A DNA stretch of 64,000 nt from G965261775 sp965261775 (GTDB lineage: Bacteria > Pseudomonadota > Gammaproteobacteria > Eutrophobiales > Eutrophobiaceae). Positions 35,966-45,910 of this stretch are shown here, one piece after another. The translations under genes and the position numbers were made by a program. The notes under the pieces were generated by a model. The model was not told the DNA's origin and ran no database searches. It saw nothing but the letters and a program-made list of their open reading frames with translations. The DNA lies in contig OZ253477.1 in NCBI GenBank assembly GCA_965261775.1, positions 1,736,001-1,800,000 of the forward strand. Reading direction: 5' to 3'. How positions within the stretch are numbered: position 1 is the first letter of the stretch; each line of letters starts with the position of its first letter.

Positions 35966-37306
35966 ATGAATGACCCTGCGACCCTGCCCGTGACGGAGAA
36001 AAAAGAATATGAGCGCCGTCGTAAGAGACTAATGGACATGATTGGCGCCAATAGCATTGCAATACTACCTACGGCGTCGGTTTGTATGCGTAATCGTGAT
36101 GTCGGCTTCCCCTTCCGCCCCGACAGCGATTTTTATTACCTGACCGGTTATTCGGAGCCTGAGGCTGTTGTCGTTTTGATCCCTGATCGCGTTGAAGGCG
36201 AATTTATTTTATTTTGCCGGGAGCGCGATCCGGATAAGGAAATGTGGCACGGGTGCCGGGTCGGTCTCAAGGGTGCAGTGGACATTTACGGTGCCAATGA
36301 CGCCTATCCGATTGAGGATATAGACGATATTCTGCCCAACCTGATTAAAAACCACGAGCGTGTTTTTTACAATATGGGCAATCATCCGCATTTTGATCAG
36401 CGCATACCGGTCTGGGTTAACCAGATTAGGCGTAGTGTCCGCACCGGTATTGTTGCGCCAGACACCTTTATATCGCTGAATCATTTTTTACATGATATGC
36501 GCCTGTATAAAAGCCCCTATGAAATAGGGTTGATGCGTCGGGCCGCTGGAATATCCGCCGCTGCGCACAAACGTGCGATGCAAAACTGTCGTCCCGGTCT
36601 ATATGAATATCAGATCGAAGCCGAATTGTTACATGAATTTATGCGACGTGGTGCCCGCGCACCGGCCTATCCTGCCATCGTTGGTGCGGGAACGAACGGT
36701 TGTATATTGCATTACACGGATAATCGGGCGTCCATGGTGGCTGGCGATTTATTGTTGATCGACGCAGGGGCGGAATACCAGGGTTACGCGAGCGACATTA
36801 CGCGGACTTTCCCCGTCAATGGCCGGTTTTCCGGTGCGCAACGGAAAGTTTATGAACTGGTGTTGGCGGCACAGCTCGCTGCCATCGCGAAAGTCAGATC
36901 TGGCAGGAAATGGAATGAACCACATGACGCGGCGGTCAGGGTGTTGACTGAAGGTATGGTGGAACTGGGCATTCTGAAAGGCAAGTCAGATAAACTGATA
37001 AAAGAACAGCGCTATACGCAGTACTATATGCATCAGACCGGACACTGGCTTGGTATGGATGTGCACGATGTAGGTGATTATAAAGTAGATGGCGAGTGGC
37101 GCACGCTAGAACCCGGCATGGTTATGACCATTGAACCCGGACTTTATCTGCCCGCCAATACCCGTGGGCTTAATAAAAAATGGTGGAATATCGGTATCCG
37201 TATTGAAGATGATGTGTTGGTTACGAAACAGGGGTGCGAAATATTCAGTCGGGATGCGCCCAAAGACCCGGACGAGATAGAGGGACTAATGGTTGATGCG
37301 GCATGA
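35966..37306 (+). CDS. pepP: Xaa-Pro aminopeptidase PepP
   Basis: Manganese aminopeptidase removing N-terminal residues before proline. 446 residues. The N-terminal creatinase-like domain includes RNRDVGFPFRPDSDFYYLTG. The C-terminal pita-bread domain holds the metal ligands in LIDAGAEYQGYASDITRTFP, HQTGHWLGMDVHD, MVMTIEPGLYLP and IRIEDD. The ATG at 35966 is preferred over the TTG one codon earlier. It overlaps ubiH by 11 bases, the standard pepP-ubiH-ubiI order. Confidence 0.95.
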   Translation: MNDPATLPVTEKKEYERRRKRLMDMIGANSIAILPTASVCMRNRDVGFPFRPDSDFYYLTGYSEPEAVVVLIPDRVEGEFILFCRERDPDKEMWHGCRVGLKGAVDIYGANDAYPIEDIDDILPNLIKNHERVFYNMGNHPHFDQRIPVWVNQIRRSVRTGIVAPDTFISLNHFLHDMRLYKSPYEIGLMRRAAGISAAAHKRAMQNCRPGLYEYQIEAELLHEFMRRGARAPAYPAIVGAGTNGCILHYTDNRASMVAGDLLLIDAGAEYQGYASDITRTFPVNGRFSGAQRKVYELVLAAQLAAIAKVRSGRKWNEPHDAAVRVLTEGMVELGILKGKSDKLIKEQRYTQYYMHQTGHWLGMDVHDVGDYKVDGEWRTLEPGMVMTIEPGLYLPANTRGLNKKWWNIGIRIEDDVLVTKQGCEIFSRDAPKDPDEIEGLMVDAA

Positions 37307-38510
37307 TTACGACATCGCTATCATCGGGGCCGGTATGACTGGCGCTAGTCTGGCCTGTGCACTGGCCCCGTCTAGACGGTGTATCGCCGTTATTGAGCCG
37401 ACCCTGCCAGATAATGACCGGCGCACCACTTATGATGATCGGGGCATTACGCTTTCGCCCTCGTCAAGGCGGGTATTGGAACATATCGGAGTTTGGCGAC
37501 AACTGTCCGCGCACATCACTCCGATAACACAGATACATATTTCAGAACGGGGTCATTTTGGCATGGTGCGCCTAAAGGCATCCGATTTGGGCAGGCCGGA
37601 GCTGGCTTATGTCGCGATCGCGAAAAAGCTCGGTCAGGCGTTACACCAGCGGCTGAATAGTATCAATAATATCATGTTGCTTTGTCCGGCGGAATTAAAC
37701 CGTTTTCAATATATTGACCGGGGTGTCAGCCTGGATATCCGCGTCGAAAATGATAATCGGACGATAACAGCCGGACTGTTGGTTGCCTGCGACGGCAGCC
37801 ATTCACGGGTAAGACATCTTGCCGGTATTGACGTAAAAGAAAACGATTTCAGACAGGTTGCGATGGTTGCTGGTATCACGACGCAGAAAGCGAATAATGG
37901 CGTTGCCTACGAGCGTTTTACCCCGCATGGGCCGATTGCCTTGTTGCCCGTCGGCGCGAATAAATCGGTATTGGTATTCACGGTGGAAAGCGATGAGGCT
38001 GAACGGTATATGGCAAAATCCGACGCGCAGTTTATCCGTGATATAGAATGTGAGTTTGGCCGCCGCCTGGGCGGGATTGAGTATATCGGCGCCCGCCGTT
38101 CCTATCCCGTCAAGTTTATCAAAGCGCTTGAGCAGATTCAGCGCCGCCTGGTGTTGTTGGGTAATGCGGCGCAGACATTGCATCCCAATGCCGCGCAGGG
38201 CTTCAACCTCGGCCTGCGCGATGTGGCGGGTCTGGCAGAGTGCGTACTGAATGGGACTGATAGGGGTATGGAGCCGGGTGACGCCGATATACTACGGGAC
38301 TACCATGATCTCAGAAAAAAGGATCAGGACAAAATCATACGATTTACCAATACGATCGCATCATGTTTTTATAACCGTTTGCCGATATTAAGCTCCGCGA
38401 GAAATCTGGGGTTGTTATTGCTGGATATTATGCCCGGCGTCAAATTACCTCTAGCGGATGTGGCGATGGGTTTATCCGGTATACAGCCGAAGATCGTCAG
38501 GGAAGGGTAG
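37296..38510 (+). CDS. ubiH: UbiH, ubiquinone ring hydroxylase
   Basis: FAD-dependent monooxygenase hydroxylating the ubiquinone ring (octaprenyl-6-methoxyphenol type). FAD-binding IIGAGMTGASLACALA at the N-terminus, CDGSHSRVRHLAG in the middle and LLGNAAQTLHPNAAQGFNLG near residue 290; the GNAAQTLHP form is characteristic of UbiH rather than UbiI/F. The ATG at 37296 lies inside pepP, so translation is coupled. Another FAD hydroxylase follows by two bases. Confidence 0.92.
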   Translation: MRHDYDIAIIGAGMTGASLACALAPSRRCIAVIEPTLPDNDRRTTYDDRGITLSPSSRRVLEHIGVWRQLSAHITPITQIHISERGHFGMVRLKASDLGRPELAYVAIAKKLGQALHQRLNSINNIMLLCPAELNRFQYIDRGVSLDIRVENDNRTITAGLLVACDGSHSRVRHLAGIDVKENDFRQVAMVAGITTQKANNGVAYERFTPHGPIALLPVGANKSVLVFTVESDEAERYMAKSDAQFIRDIECEFGRRLGGIEYIGARRSYPVKFIKALEQIQRRLVLLGNAAQTLHPNAAQGFNLGLRDVAGLAECVLNGTDRGMEPGDADILRDYHDLRKKDQDKIIRFTNTIASCFYNRLPILSSARNLGLLLLDIMPGVKLPLADVAMGLSGIQPKIVREG

Positions 38511-38512
38511 GA

Positions 38513-39742
38513 GTGGCATTATCTAAACAGAAACTTGACGCCGATGTCATTGTTGTCGGTGGCAGCATTGTCGGTGGAACGTTTGCGTGTTTGTTAGCCC
38601 GGGCCGGGTTCAGGGTGATACTGCTTAATGCGGACGAGAGACAGACCCTGACCGCTATACAGGCGGATGTACGTACCCTTGCCATCAGCATTGCTTCGGC
38701 GCAAATTTTGAAACGAGCGGGTGCGTGGCAACGCCTGCCTCGGGACAAGGTTGCCAAGTTCACCAAGATGTATGTATGGGATGAAAACAGTGACGGCGAG
38801 GTATACTTTAATAGCGCCTCCATCTGTCAGGCGAGGATGGGTTATATCATTCCACAGAGGGAGATCGTCGTCGCCTTGCAGGCGCAGTTACATGATATGG
38901 AAAATGTACGTTGTTTATGGTCGGTTTCCCCCACCCGACTGGAAGTTCAGGATAAAACAGCGTGGGTTGTTACCGAAGAGGGTTTACGATTCAGCGCCAG
39001 ACTGCTTGTTGCCGCCGATGGGAGTCATTCCGGTGTCAGGCGTCTGGCCGGTATTTATCACCAGCGACACGACTATAAACAGTCTGCGCTGGCTTGCGTG
39101 GTCACTACGGAATATCCGCATGAAAAAGTAGCCCGACAACGTTTTCTTGAATACGGACCCCTGGCGTTTCTGCCAATGGTCTCGCCGCATCAGTCCGCGA
39201 TTGTCTGGTCCGGCCGTCCAGGCGACATCCGGCGTCTGCAGAAAATAGACGAAACCGCATTTCATGACGAATTGGCGGAGGCCTTCAATCATAAACTGGG
39301 CGCGGTCAGTCGTAGCGGCGAACGCTTTGTTTTTCCTCTGGGCAGGATGCAGGCAGAATGTTATTGCAAACCGCGTATCGCCCTAATCGGCGACAGTGCA
39401 CACACCGTTCATCCGCTGGCGGGTTTGGGTGCCAATCTCGGTCTTTTGGACGCCGCAGTATTGGTTGAAACAATAACGGATTGCCATCGGCGCGGGCGAG
39501 ATTTTGGTCTCATGCAGGTGTTGCGTCGCTATGAGCGCTGTCGCAAGTTTGAAAACCGTACTGTAATGTATCTGCTGGATGGGATAAAATACCTTTTTGA
39601 AGATAATCGCCATCCCTTGCGCGGGCTACGTAGTATCGGTCTTGATATGTTTGACGGTTTGCCTCTGCTCAAACCGATCATTATGAAAAGGGCCATGGGG
39701 CTGGAAGGCGACCTGCCGCAGATGGCACGTCATGGACGATGA
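38513..39742 (+). CDS. UbiI/VisC-type FAD-dependent ubiquinone hydroxylase
   Basis: 409 residues, GTG start, beginning with a Rossmann VIVVGGSIVGGTFACLLARAG, then ADGSHSGVRRLAG and LIGDSAHTVHPLAGLGANLG, the motif of the UbiI/UbiF/VisC branch. It likely adds a hydroxyl to the polyprenylphenol ring (C5, UbiI-like), but the exact position cannot be assigned between UbiI and UbiF from sequence alone. Third gene of the pepP-ubiH operon. Confidence 0.9.
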   Translation: MALSKQKLDADVIVVGGSIVGGTFACLLARAGFRVILLNADERQTLTAIQADVRTLAISIASAQILKRAGAWQRLPRDKVAKFTKMYVWDENSDGEVYFNSASICQARMGYIIPQREIVVALQAQLHDMENVRCLWSVSPTRLEVQDKTAWVVTEEGLRFSARLLVAADGSHSGVRRLAGIYHQRHDYKQSALACVVTTEYPHEKVARQRFLEYGPLAFLPMVSPHQSAIVWSGRPGDIRRLQKIDETAFHDELAEAFNHKLGAVSRSGERFVFPLGRMQAECYCKPRIALIGDSAHTVHPLAGLGANLGLLDAAVLVETITDCHRRGRDFGLMQVLRRYERCRKFENRTVMYLLDGIKYLFEDNRHPLRGLRSIGLDMFDGLPLLKPIIMKRAMGLEGDLPQMARHGR

Positions 39743-39764
39743 CAGCATTGCTCTGGAGTAAATC

Positions 39765-41453
39765 ATGTCCGATAGCCCTGATACCAATACCAATAACTTT
39801 ATCCGCAATATCATCAACGATGATATAAAGCGGAATAAAAATGGCGTCAAGGTGCTCACGCGTTTCCCGCCTGAACCGAATGGCTATTTACATATAGGTC
39901 ACGCCAAATCAATGTGCCTTAACTTTGGCTTGGCGGCGGACTATGATGGTTTTTGCAACTTGCGTTTTGATGATACCAACCCGGAAAAAGAAGAGGCTGA
40001 ATACACGGAGGCGATAGAGCGTGACATCAAATGGCTGGGTTTCACATGGGATGAACGCCGTTTCTTCGCCTCAGATTATTTTGAAAAATTATACGAATTT
40101 GCGCGATGTCTGATCCAGAAAGGCAAGGCTTATGTTGATCATCTGTCGGCAGATGAAATAAGGGAGTATCGGGGGACATTGACCGAGCCGGGGAAGCCCA
40201 GTCCATATCGTGATCGTAGTGTTGACGAAAATCTGGAACTGTTTGCACGCATGCGCAACGGTGAGTTTGCAGAAGGGGAATGTTTGTTACGGGCAAAGAT
40301 TGATATGGCCTCACCGAATGTCAATATGCGCGACCCGGCTATTTATCGGATTAAAAAAAGGGAACACCATCGTACCGGGAATAAATGGTGTATCTATCCA
40401 CTGTATGATTATACGCATTGCCTGTCCGACGCCCTGGAAGGGGTTACTTATTCATTATGCACGCTTGAATTTGAAGACCACCGTCCTCTGTATGACTGGT
40501 TTCTGGAACAGTTGAACGTACCCTGTCGCCCCCGCCAGATTGAGTTTGCGCGCCTTAATCTAGCCTACACGGTTACCAGCAAGCGAAAACTAAAAGAACT
40601 GGTAGAAGATGAGATCGTCTCTGGCTGGGACGACCCGCGTATGCCGACGATAATCGGGATGCGTCGTCGCGGTTATCCTCCAGCGGCCATCCGTGATTTC
40701 TGCGAACGTATCGGCGTCACAAAAAGTGACAGTTTGGTGGAGTTCAGCGTTCTGGAAAACTGTGTCAGGGCCAATCTGGAAAAGCACGCACGTCGGATGC
40801 TGGCAGTCCTGAATCCTCTCAAGATCGTTGTTGAAAATTATCCTGAGAATCATACCGAAAAGCTGGAGGCGCCTTGGCACCCGCAAAAGCCAGAAATGGG
40901 AAGTCGCCTGCTCCCCTTCTCGCGGGAACTCTATATTGAGCGCGATGACTTTATGGAATATCCGTCTGGAAAATTCTTTCGTCTGGGACCGGGGCGGGAA
41001 GTCCGGTTGCGTTATGCCTACTGTATTACCTGCCATGAAGTGATTAAAAATGATAACGGTGATATTGTTGAGCTGAGGTGTTGCTACGATCCCGCCACTC
41101 GGGGCGGCAAAACGCCGGATGGGCGCAAGGTTCGGGGGACGATCCACTGGGTATCGGCGGCGCATGCCCTGACTGCTAAAGTGAGACTGTATGACAAGCT
41201 GTTTCTTGATCCCAGACCGGATAGTAACCAGCATGAAACAGACTGGAAAACATTTCTCAATCCCAATTCGTCCAGGATTATAGAAAAAGCCAGTCTAGAA
41301 CCTTCTCTGATCGGGGCCGAACCGGAAATGGTATTTCAATTCGAACGTCTCGGTTATTTTTACGTTGATAGCAAAGACAGCAGGAAGGGAAAGCCCGTCT
41401 TTAACCGTATCGTTACCCTGAGAGATTCCTGGGCAAAGCAGAAAGGAAAATAG
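39765..41453 (+). CDS. glnS: Glutaminyl-tRNA synthetase
   Basis: Class I synthetase, 562 residues. The N-terminal catalytic domain holds the HIGH signature in FPPEPNGYLHIGHAKSMC and the KMSKS equivalent as TSKRKL (usually MSKRKL in E. coli), followed by the diagnostic WDDPRMPTIIGMRRRGYPP. The C-terminal anticodon-binding barrels are complete. Presence of GlnRS is typical of gammaproteobacteria. It begins 22 bases after the ubiI-like gene. Confidence 0.96.
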   Translation: MSDSPDTNTNNFIRNIINDDIKRNKNGVKVLTRFPPEPNGYLHIGHAKSMCLNFGLAADYDGFCNLRFDDTNPEKEEAEYTEAIERDIKWLGFTWDERRFFASDYFEKLYEFARCLIQKGKAYVDHLSADEIREYRGTLTEPGKPSPYRDRSVDENLELFARMRNGEFAEGECLLRAKIDMASPNVNMRDPAIYRIKKREHHRTGNKWCIYPLYDYTHCLSDALEGVTYSLCTLEFEDHRPLYDWFLEQLNVPCRPRQIEFARLNLAYTVTSKRKLKELVEDEIVSGWDDPRMPTIIGMRRRGYPPAAIRDFCERIGVTKSDSLVEFSVLENCVRANLEKHARRMLAVLNPLKIVVENYPENHTEKLEAPWHPQKPEMGSRLLPFSRELYIERDDFMEYPSGKFFRLGPGREVRLRYAYCITCHEVIKNDNGDIVELRCCYDPATRGGKTPDGRKVRGTIHWVSAAHALTAKVRLYDKLFLDPRPDSNQHETDWKTFLNPNSSRIIEKASLEPSLIGAEPEMVFQFERLGYFYVDSKDSRKGKPVFNRIVTLRDSWAKQKGK

Positions 41454-41602
41454 GTTAATATTCTTATCTCCGGTACTAGCCGTTATTAGTAGAAAGTAGA
41501 AAGATTATTTATGCTTGTTTATGACAAATCAGCCCGTGAGCTAATGATGAGGGATATGGTTTCTGTTCCGCGGTTGATAAGTCGCATTTCAGGTTGTATT
41601 CA

Positions 41603-41617
41603 GGGGGCAATACCCCC
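41603..41617 (+). other. Small GC hairpin before purC
   Basis: GGGGG-CAATA-CCCCC, followed by TTCC rather than a T-run. It could be a weak glnS terminator or part of the purC leader; the sequence does not decide. Confidence 0.3.
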
Positions 41618-41688
41618 TTCCTATACTCCGAATGTTCAATTGGGCAAATATTGCTTTTTGGCAGACTTGGAAAAAGTCAACTGAATAC

Positions 41689-42585
41689 ATGCAGATAAAT
41701 CCGGACATACTGTATCGTTCACGGCTTGACAGTTTGCCACTGATTCACAGTGGCAAGGTCAGAGACCTTTACGCCGTTGATGATCGGCACATGTTGATTG
41801 TGACCAGCGACAGGATCTCGGCCTTTGACGTTGTCTTGCCGGACCTCATACCAGGGAAAGGCCAGATTCTGAACGAAATATCCAATTTCTGGTTCGGAAA
41901 ATTTGAGCGCCTCATCCCTAATCATCTTGTCGCTGTCGGAGTGGGAGACGTTATTGAAGACCCGGATGAACTTGAGATGCTTGCTGGGCGTGCCGTGGTT
42001 GTCAAAAAATTAAAGGCCTTATCGGTAGAGGCGGTCGTGCGCGGCTATCTCATTGGTTCCGGTTGGAAGGACTACCAAACAAGCCATTCCGTTTGCGGGA
42101 TCCCGTTACCGGATAATTTGCAACAGGCGGAAAAACTATCAGAGCCGCTCTTTACCCCGGCAACAAAGGCCAATGTCGGTGAGCATGACGAAAATATTGA
42201 TTTTAAGCGAATGGCCGATTTGACTGGTCGGGAAACGGCGGAGCAGATACGGGATATCAGCATCCGGCTTTACTCCTTGGCGGCGGAGTATGCTTTGGAG
42301 AAAAATATTATTATTGCGGATACCAAGTTTGAATTTGGCTTGGATGATAACGGAGAACTGGTTTTAATTGATGAGTTACTCACGCCAGATTCTTCCCGTT
42401 TTTGGCCAATGGAATCTTACCGTGCGGGAACAAGCCCGCCTAGTTTCGACAAACAGTATGTTCGTGATTATCTGGAAAGTCTGGATTGGGACAAGCGCCC
42501 ACCCGCCCCGTCCCTGTCGCCGCAGGTGATTGAAAACACCATGGCAAAGTATGCCGAGGCCAGAGACAAACTGATATTGAGGTGA
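41689..42585 (+). CDS. purC: SAICAR synthetase PurC
   Basis: Joins aspartate to CAIR in purine synthesis. From the ATG giving MQINPDILYRSRLDSLPLIH the protein has 298 residues, the length of the long bacterial/yeast-like form. HSGKVRDLYAVDDRHMLIVTSDRISAFDVVL and the substrate loops (VEAVVRGYLIGSGWKDYQ, IADTKFEFGLD, DELLTPDSSRFWP) are intact. An upstream in-frame ATG (41632) would add 19 unlikely residues. It has no strong ribosome-binding site. Confidence 0.95.
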   Translation: MQINPDILYRSRLDSLPLIHSGKVRDLYAVDDRHMLIVTSDRISAFDVVLPDLIPGKGQILNEISNFWFGKFERLIPNHLVAVGVGDVIEDPDELEMLAGRAVVVKKLKALSVEAVVRGYLIGSGWKDYQTSHSVCGIPLPDNLQQAEKLSEPLFTPATKANVGEHDENIDFKRMADLTGRETAEQIRDISIRLYSLAAEYALEKNIIIADTKFEFGLDDNGELVLIDELLTPDSSRFWPMESYRAGTSPPSFDKQYVRDYLESLDWDKRPPAPSLSPQVIENTMAKYAEARDKLILR

Positions 42586-42592
42586 GCTTGGT

Positions 42593-43231
42593 ATGTGGAA
42601 AATAGAGAAATTAATCGATGGTTATCAACGTTTCTATAGATGTTATTTTGAAGAACAGCCGGAGCGCTATGAAAGACTGTTCAAAGTGGGTCAATCGCCG
42701 GGTGTGATGATAGTGGCCTGTTGCGATTCCAGAGTTCCCCCCGAACAGATAACGGACGCTGTGCCGGGCGATGTCTTTACCGTACGTAATGTCGCCAATC
42801 TTGTGCCGGAAAACGCCGCGCTGATAGAAGATTACAGTACCTGCGCCGCCGTGGAATTCGCTGTCAGATCTCTGGGTGTCAGGCATATTATTATCATGGG
42901 GCATAGTCAGTGTGGCGGGATAAGAAGACTCATGGAAGGAGACACCGATCAGACTTACGACTTTGTTGACTCTTGGATGAAATCCATTAGTCACGTTCGC
43001 AAGGCTGTTTTAGATGTTCATTCCGGTAAGCCGTTTGCTGAACAGTGCGCCTTTTGTGAAAAGGCGTCTATTGTCAATTCGCTTGAAAATCTGAAAACGT
43101 TTCCCTGGCTTAAAGAAAAGGTGGATGCGGGTGAACTGTCTTTGCACGGCTGGTATTTTGATATCGGCACGGGCAATCTGCTTGTTGGACAGGATGATGA
43201 ATTTATTCCTTTGGATGGAACAGGCGATTGA
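42593..43231 (+). CDS. Beta-class carbonic anhydrase
   Basis: Zinc enzyme interconverting CO2 and bicarbonate. The 212 residues hold the ligands Cys43 and Asp45 in CCDSRVPPEQ and His104, Cys107 in GHSQCGGI, plus the typical VRNVANLVP. No signal peptide, so cytoplasmic. It lies seven bases after purC, so it is probably cotranscribed; a bicarbonate supply for carboxylations in purine synthesis is a plausible reason, but this is inference. Confidence 0.95.
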   Translation: MWKIEKLIDGYQRFYRCYFEEQPERYERLFKVGQSPGVMIVACCDSRVPPEQITDAVPGDVFTVRNVANLVPENAALIEDYSTCAAVEFAVRSLGVRHIIIMGHSQCGGIRRLMEGDTDQTYDFVDSWMKSISHVRKAVLDVHSGKPFAEQCAFCEKASIVNSLENLKTFPWLKEKVDAGELSLHGWYFDIGTGNLLVGQDDEFIPLDGTGD

Positions 43232-43311
43232 GGACAGAGAGGTAAATATGCCGCACCTTGAAAAGGTTGCTCTAATGAGAGCGATGCCACGACCTCATCA
43301 GCAATATTCAC

Positions 43312-43431
43312 ATGTCGGTGACTCTTGAAACATTGGATGATATCCAGGGGGCTAGTGCCTACCTTGTTATTATGGTTTTTTCCTTATTCCCTTTATTGGT
43401 ATCGATAGTGATCGGGGTCAAAGCAAAATAG
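43312..43431 (+). CDS. Possible 39-residue single-helix membrane protein
   Basis: Starts MSVTLETLDDIQGASAYL, followed by a clear membrane helix (VIMVFSLFPLLVSIVIG) and a basic end (VKAK). Acidic head, one helix and positive tail is the layout of many small regulatory membrane peptides. The ATG lacks a good ribosome-binding site, and it may equally be the fragment of a lost membrane protein. Confidence 0.3.
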   Translation: MSVTLETLDDIQGASAYLVIMVFSLFPLLVSIVIGVKAK

Positions 43432-44352
43432 AAGCGGGGGCAGGAGATTGGGGGCTATTGACGGCTTGTTAGGTGGGCATGGATATGACCCGGATCGGGG
43501 CAGAAAACTCTCAAAAGAGAAGCGCATATAAAACGTTTCCCATAGTTTACTTTATCCAGAAATGATCTGAATCTTTCCGATTAAAGCATTAAGGATAAAC
43601 TAATTACGGATTTACAAAGCCCGCAGGGTCCCGCAATTAAGACCGCAAATCAAACCCATTTTGTGCATCTGGACACTCAGGTTGTTTCCATTGAAAGGTA
43701 AAGTGTATTAGAACCATTTGCGGAGCTCGGTTCCGTTTTGATATATTTGTGCTCGGGGTTTCTCCTAGCAAGACTACAAGCAGCTCGAAAGAGAATAATC
43801 GAGAGTCATTATCTTAAAGTTATTATCTTAAGGCAAAATTAAGGCAAAAATCGCAGTTTCTGCCATTAATAAACAGGGGGTAGGAATATTTTAGACTGGA
43901 AGGATGATTCTTGTGCGGCTGGAGGGGTATGCGGGTTAACCCAATGTGGATTTTTGGAGCGATATATTGCTAAATATGAACTAGTAAAAAAGGTATCTAA
44001 AGGAATGGAGACTCGTATGAGTTAAGGCGTCGAATTTAATGTAAGGTAATTAAATTCATAGGGTACAAATACGGTTGTGGCAAAGAGTGTGATTATATTA
44101 TTCAGTCTATTTTGAAATTAGCTGCGATCACCTTCGCTTTTACACAAGAAGAAATTAGGGTTAGAGATATATCGTCTCCATAGCGATGAGATATTTTAAG
44201 AATGAGCCAATCGGGTCAAATTGACAGAAGCCTATGAAGCCAGATACGTAATCATTGAAGGTTTTTCGGGGGAAATTGGCAGATAGCAACAAAAAGACTA
44301 ATTATCTTGCAGGAGATCAACTAATATGTTGTGTACTAACAGTATATCTATT
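43432..44352. other. Spacer of about 920 bases without recognisable genes
   Basis: With the stretch just before it, the longest gene-poor part of the window. A short frame just after the small membrane peptide reads GLLGGHGYDPDRGRKLSKEK but is not assignable. No tRNA, terminator or mobile-element end was seen. Many stop codons in all frames and high A/T suggest long-decayed DNA. Confidence 0.5.
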
Positions 44353-44787
44353 ATGAAACACGTTACATTTATTGCAATATCCCTTGTGTTTTTATGGCCG
44401 CTTGATGGTCTTCGCGCTGATGGAACACTGCGTTCAGAAACACCGGAAGGTGTGCGTCTTTATTTTATCCAGCCAAAATCCGATCAGACCGTTTCGCGGG
44501 AATTTGATGTCCTCTTTGGATTATCTGGTATGGGTGTCGCGCCTGCCGGCATTAATGTTGAAAATACCGGTCACCACCATTTGTTGATAGATGTAAACGA
44601 ACTTCCAGATATGAACAAACCGATTCCCGCCAGCGATAATATCAAGCATTTTGGCAAAGGTGAGACCCAGACCCGACTAAAGCTAATGCCGGGCAGCCAT
44701 ACCCTGCAACTCTTGCTGGGAAATTATTTACATATCCCGCATGACAAACCGGTGCTGTCGGAGAAAATAACCGTCATTGTGGAGTAA
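44353..44787 (+). CDS. DUF4399 family secreted protein
   Basis: 144 residues from the ATG giving MKHVTFIAISLVFLWPLDGL, a signal peptide; the ATG at 44326 would add nine residues ahead of it. The mature part has the DUF4399 signature VYF-like LYFIQPKSDQTVSREFDV, then NVENTGHHHLLIDV and LMPGSHTLQLLLGNYLHIPH. The clustered histidines suggest metal binding, but the function is unknown. It stands alone between decayed spacers. Confidence 0.85.
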   Translation: MKHVTFIAISLVFLWPLDGLRADGTLRSETPEGVRLYFIQPKSDQTVSREFDVLFGLSGMGVAPAGINVENTGHHHLLIDVNELPDMNKPIPASDNIKHFGKGETQTRLKLMPGSHTLQLLLGNYLHIPHDKPVLSEKITVIVE

Positions 44788-44926
44788 TACCGGTGATGGA
44801 GGGGCGTTGTCCACGGTAGTGGTTATATCCTGATCAGGAAACCCTCGACGTAGTTATTGATAATACAGTTCTGCAGTCAGTGCAAATAGAATAAGCATTT
44901 TGCTTGGATAATTGCTGAAGCCGGAT

Positions 44927-45910
44927 TTATCGGGAAAGGACCTCTTCAAATAAAGTCTGATACTTTTTTATCATCTGTGTGAGCGTAAACTGGCTTTCAA
45001 TTTTTGCGCGATTATATTCCCCCATCTCCCGGCACAGCTTTGGGGCCGCCGCCAGGTAGTTAATTTTCTCTGCAAATTCCGCTACCGCTCCCGGCGTACA
45101 GAGAAAGCCACCCTCATTATTGTCAAGCAACTCCGGCAGGGACGAACAATTGCTTGCAATCACGGGCAATCCGCATGACATGGCTTCCGCCACGCTCAGC
45201 CCGAATCCTTCCCGATAACTCGGAAACAGGAAAATATCTGCTTCATGATAAAGCCTGTGTATTTCCGTATGAGAGTATTGCCCGACGGGGTGCGCCTTGT
45301 CGTGGCGAATAAGGACTCTGGTGTTGCGTAGGCCGGTCGTATAGCGTAATTCGATATTACCCGCTACCTTGTCAAGGATGGCGGGGATTAGGTCCGTCCC
45401 CTTTTTAGGCGATAAATTACCGCAGAATAGCAACGTTATTTTGCTGGAATCTGATTTTGGGCGGGGGAAAAATCTGTTCGTATCAACACCGTTATGAATC
45501 ACGCAAATATCGCCCTGATAAGCCAGTTCGCGGCGTACCAACCGGGCAATATAGTGACTAACTGCGGTGATTCTGGACGATTTTGACAGTGCATATCGTG
45601 TATATAATCTCAGGTCCGTTTGATAGTGTATTTTCTGTAACAAAGATGAATATTGATGGATGTACTTATCTAAAACGAACCCGTGAAACGTCGAAACAAG
45701 CGGGGTGCCCTTTCTTCTAGAAAAAATCGCGTAGTCCACTGGAGTGTGGATAATATCGGCCCTTTCATGGCCAATCAGGCGTAGCAATGGCGGGAAAAGT
45801 GCTAAATACGGATGATAGGCTTTTACTCTATAGTCTGAAATGCCCTGTTCCAGCATTTTATGTACTATATAAGCGCCACTGCCACGGGGCGTCATACTTA
45901 CGATTTTCAT
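44927..45910 (-). CDS. Glycosyltransferase family 4 (GT-B fold)
   Basis: 327 residues. The N-terminal half includes VSTFHGFVLDKYIHQY; the C-terminal half holds HNGVDTNRFFPR, LLFCGNLSPKKGTDLI and the retaining GT4 signature FLFPSYREGFGLSVAEAMSCGLPVIAS...SLPELL. It probably adds a sugar to LPS or an exopolysaccharide; donor and acceptor are unknown. Monocistronic between decayed sequence, with no other polysaccharide genes nearby except the distant algC. Confidence 0.88.
   Translation of the reverse strand: MKIVSMTPRGSGAYIVHKMLEQGISDYRVKAYHPYLALFPPLLRLIGHERADIIHTPVDYAIFSRRKGTPLVSTFHGFVLDKYIHQYSSLLQKIHYQTDLRLYTRYALSKSSRITAVSHYIARLVRRELAYQGDICVIHNGVDTNRFFPRPKSDSSKITLLFCGNLSPKKGTDLIPAILDKVAGNIELRYTTGLRNTRVLIRHDKAHPVGQYSHTEIHRLYHEADIFLFPSYREGFGLSVAEAMSCGLPVIASNCSSLPELLDNNEGGFLCTPGAVAEFAEKINYLAAAPKLCREMGEYNRAKIESQFTLTQMIKKYQTLFEEVLSR

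Noticed and set aside
40590..41234. 214-codon minus-strand frame opposite glnS
   Set aside because: Antisense shadow of glnS with no supporting start signal or homology.
41603..41617. purC riboswitch or PurR operator
   Set aside because: The hairpin is isolated; no purine riboswitch core or PurR-like palindrome (ACGCAAACGTTTGCGT type) accompanies it.
43232..44352. tRNA or CRISPR in the long spacer
   Set aside because: No cloverleaf with a TTC-loop and acceptor pairing, and no regularly spaced repeats, were found on reading either strand.
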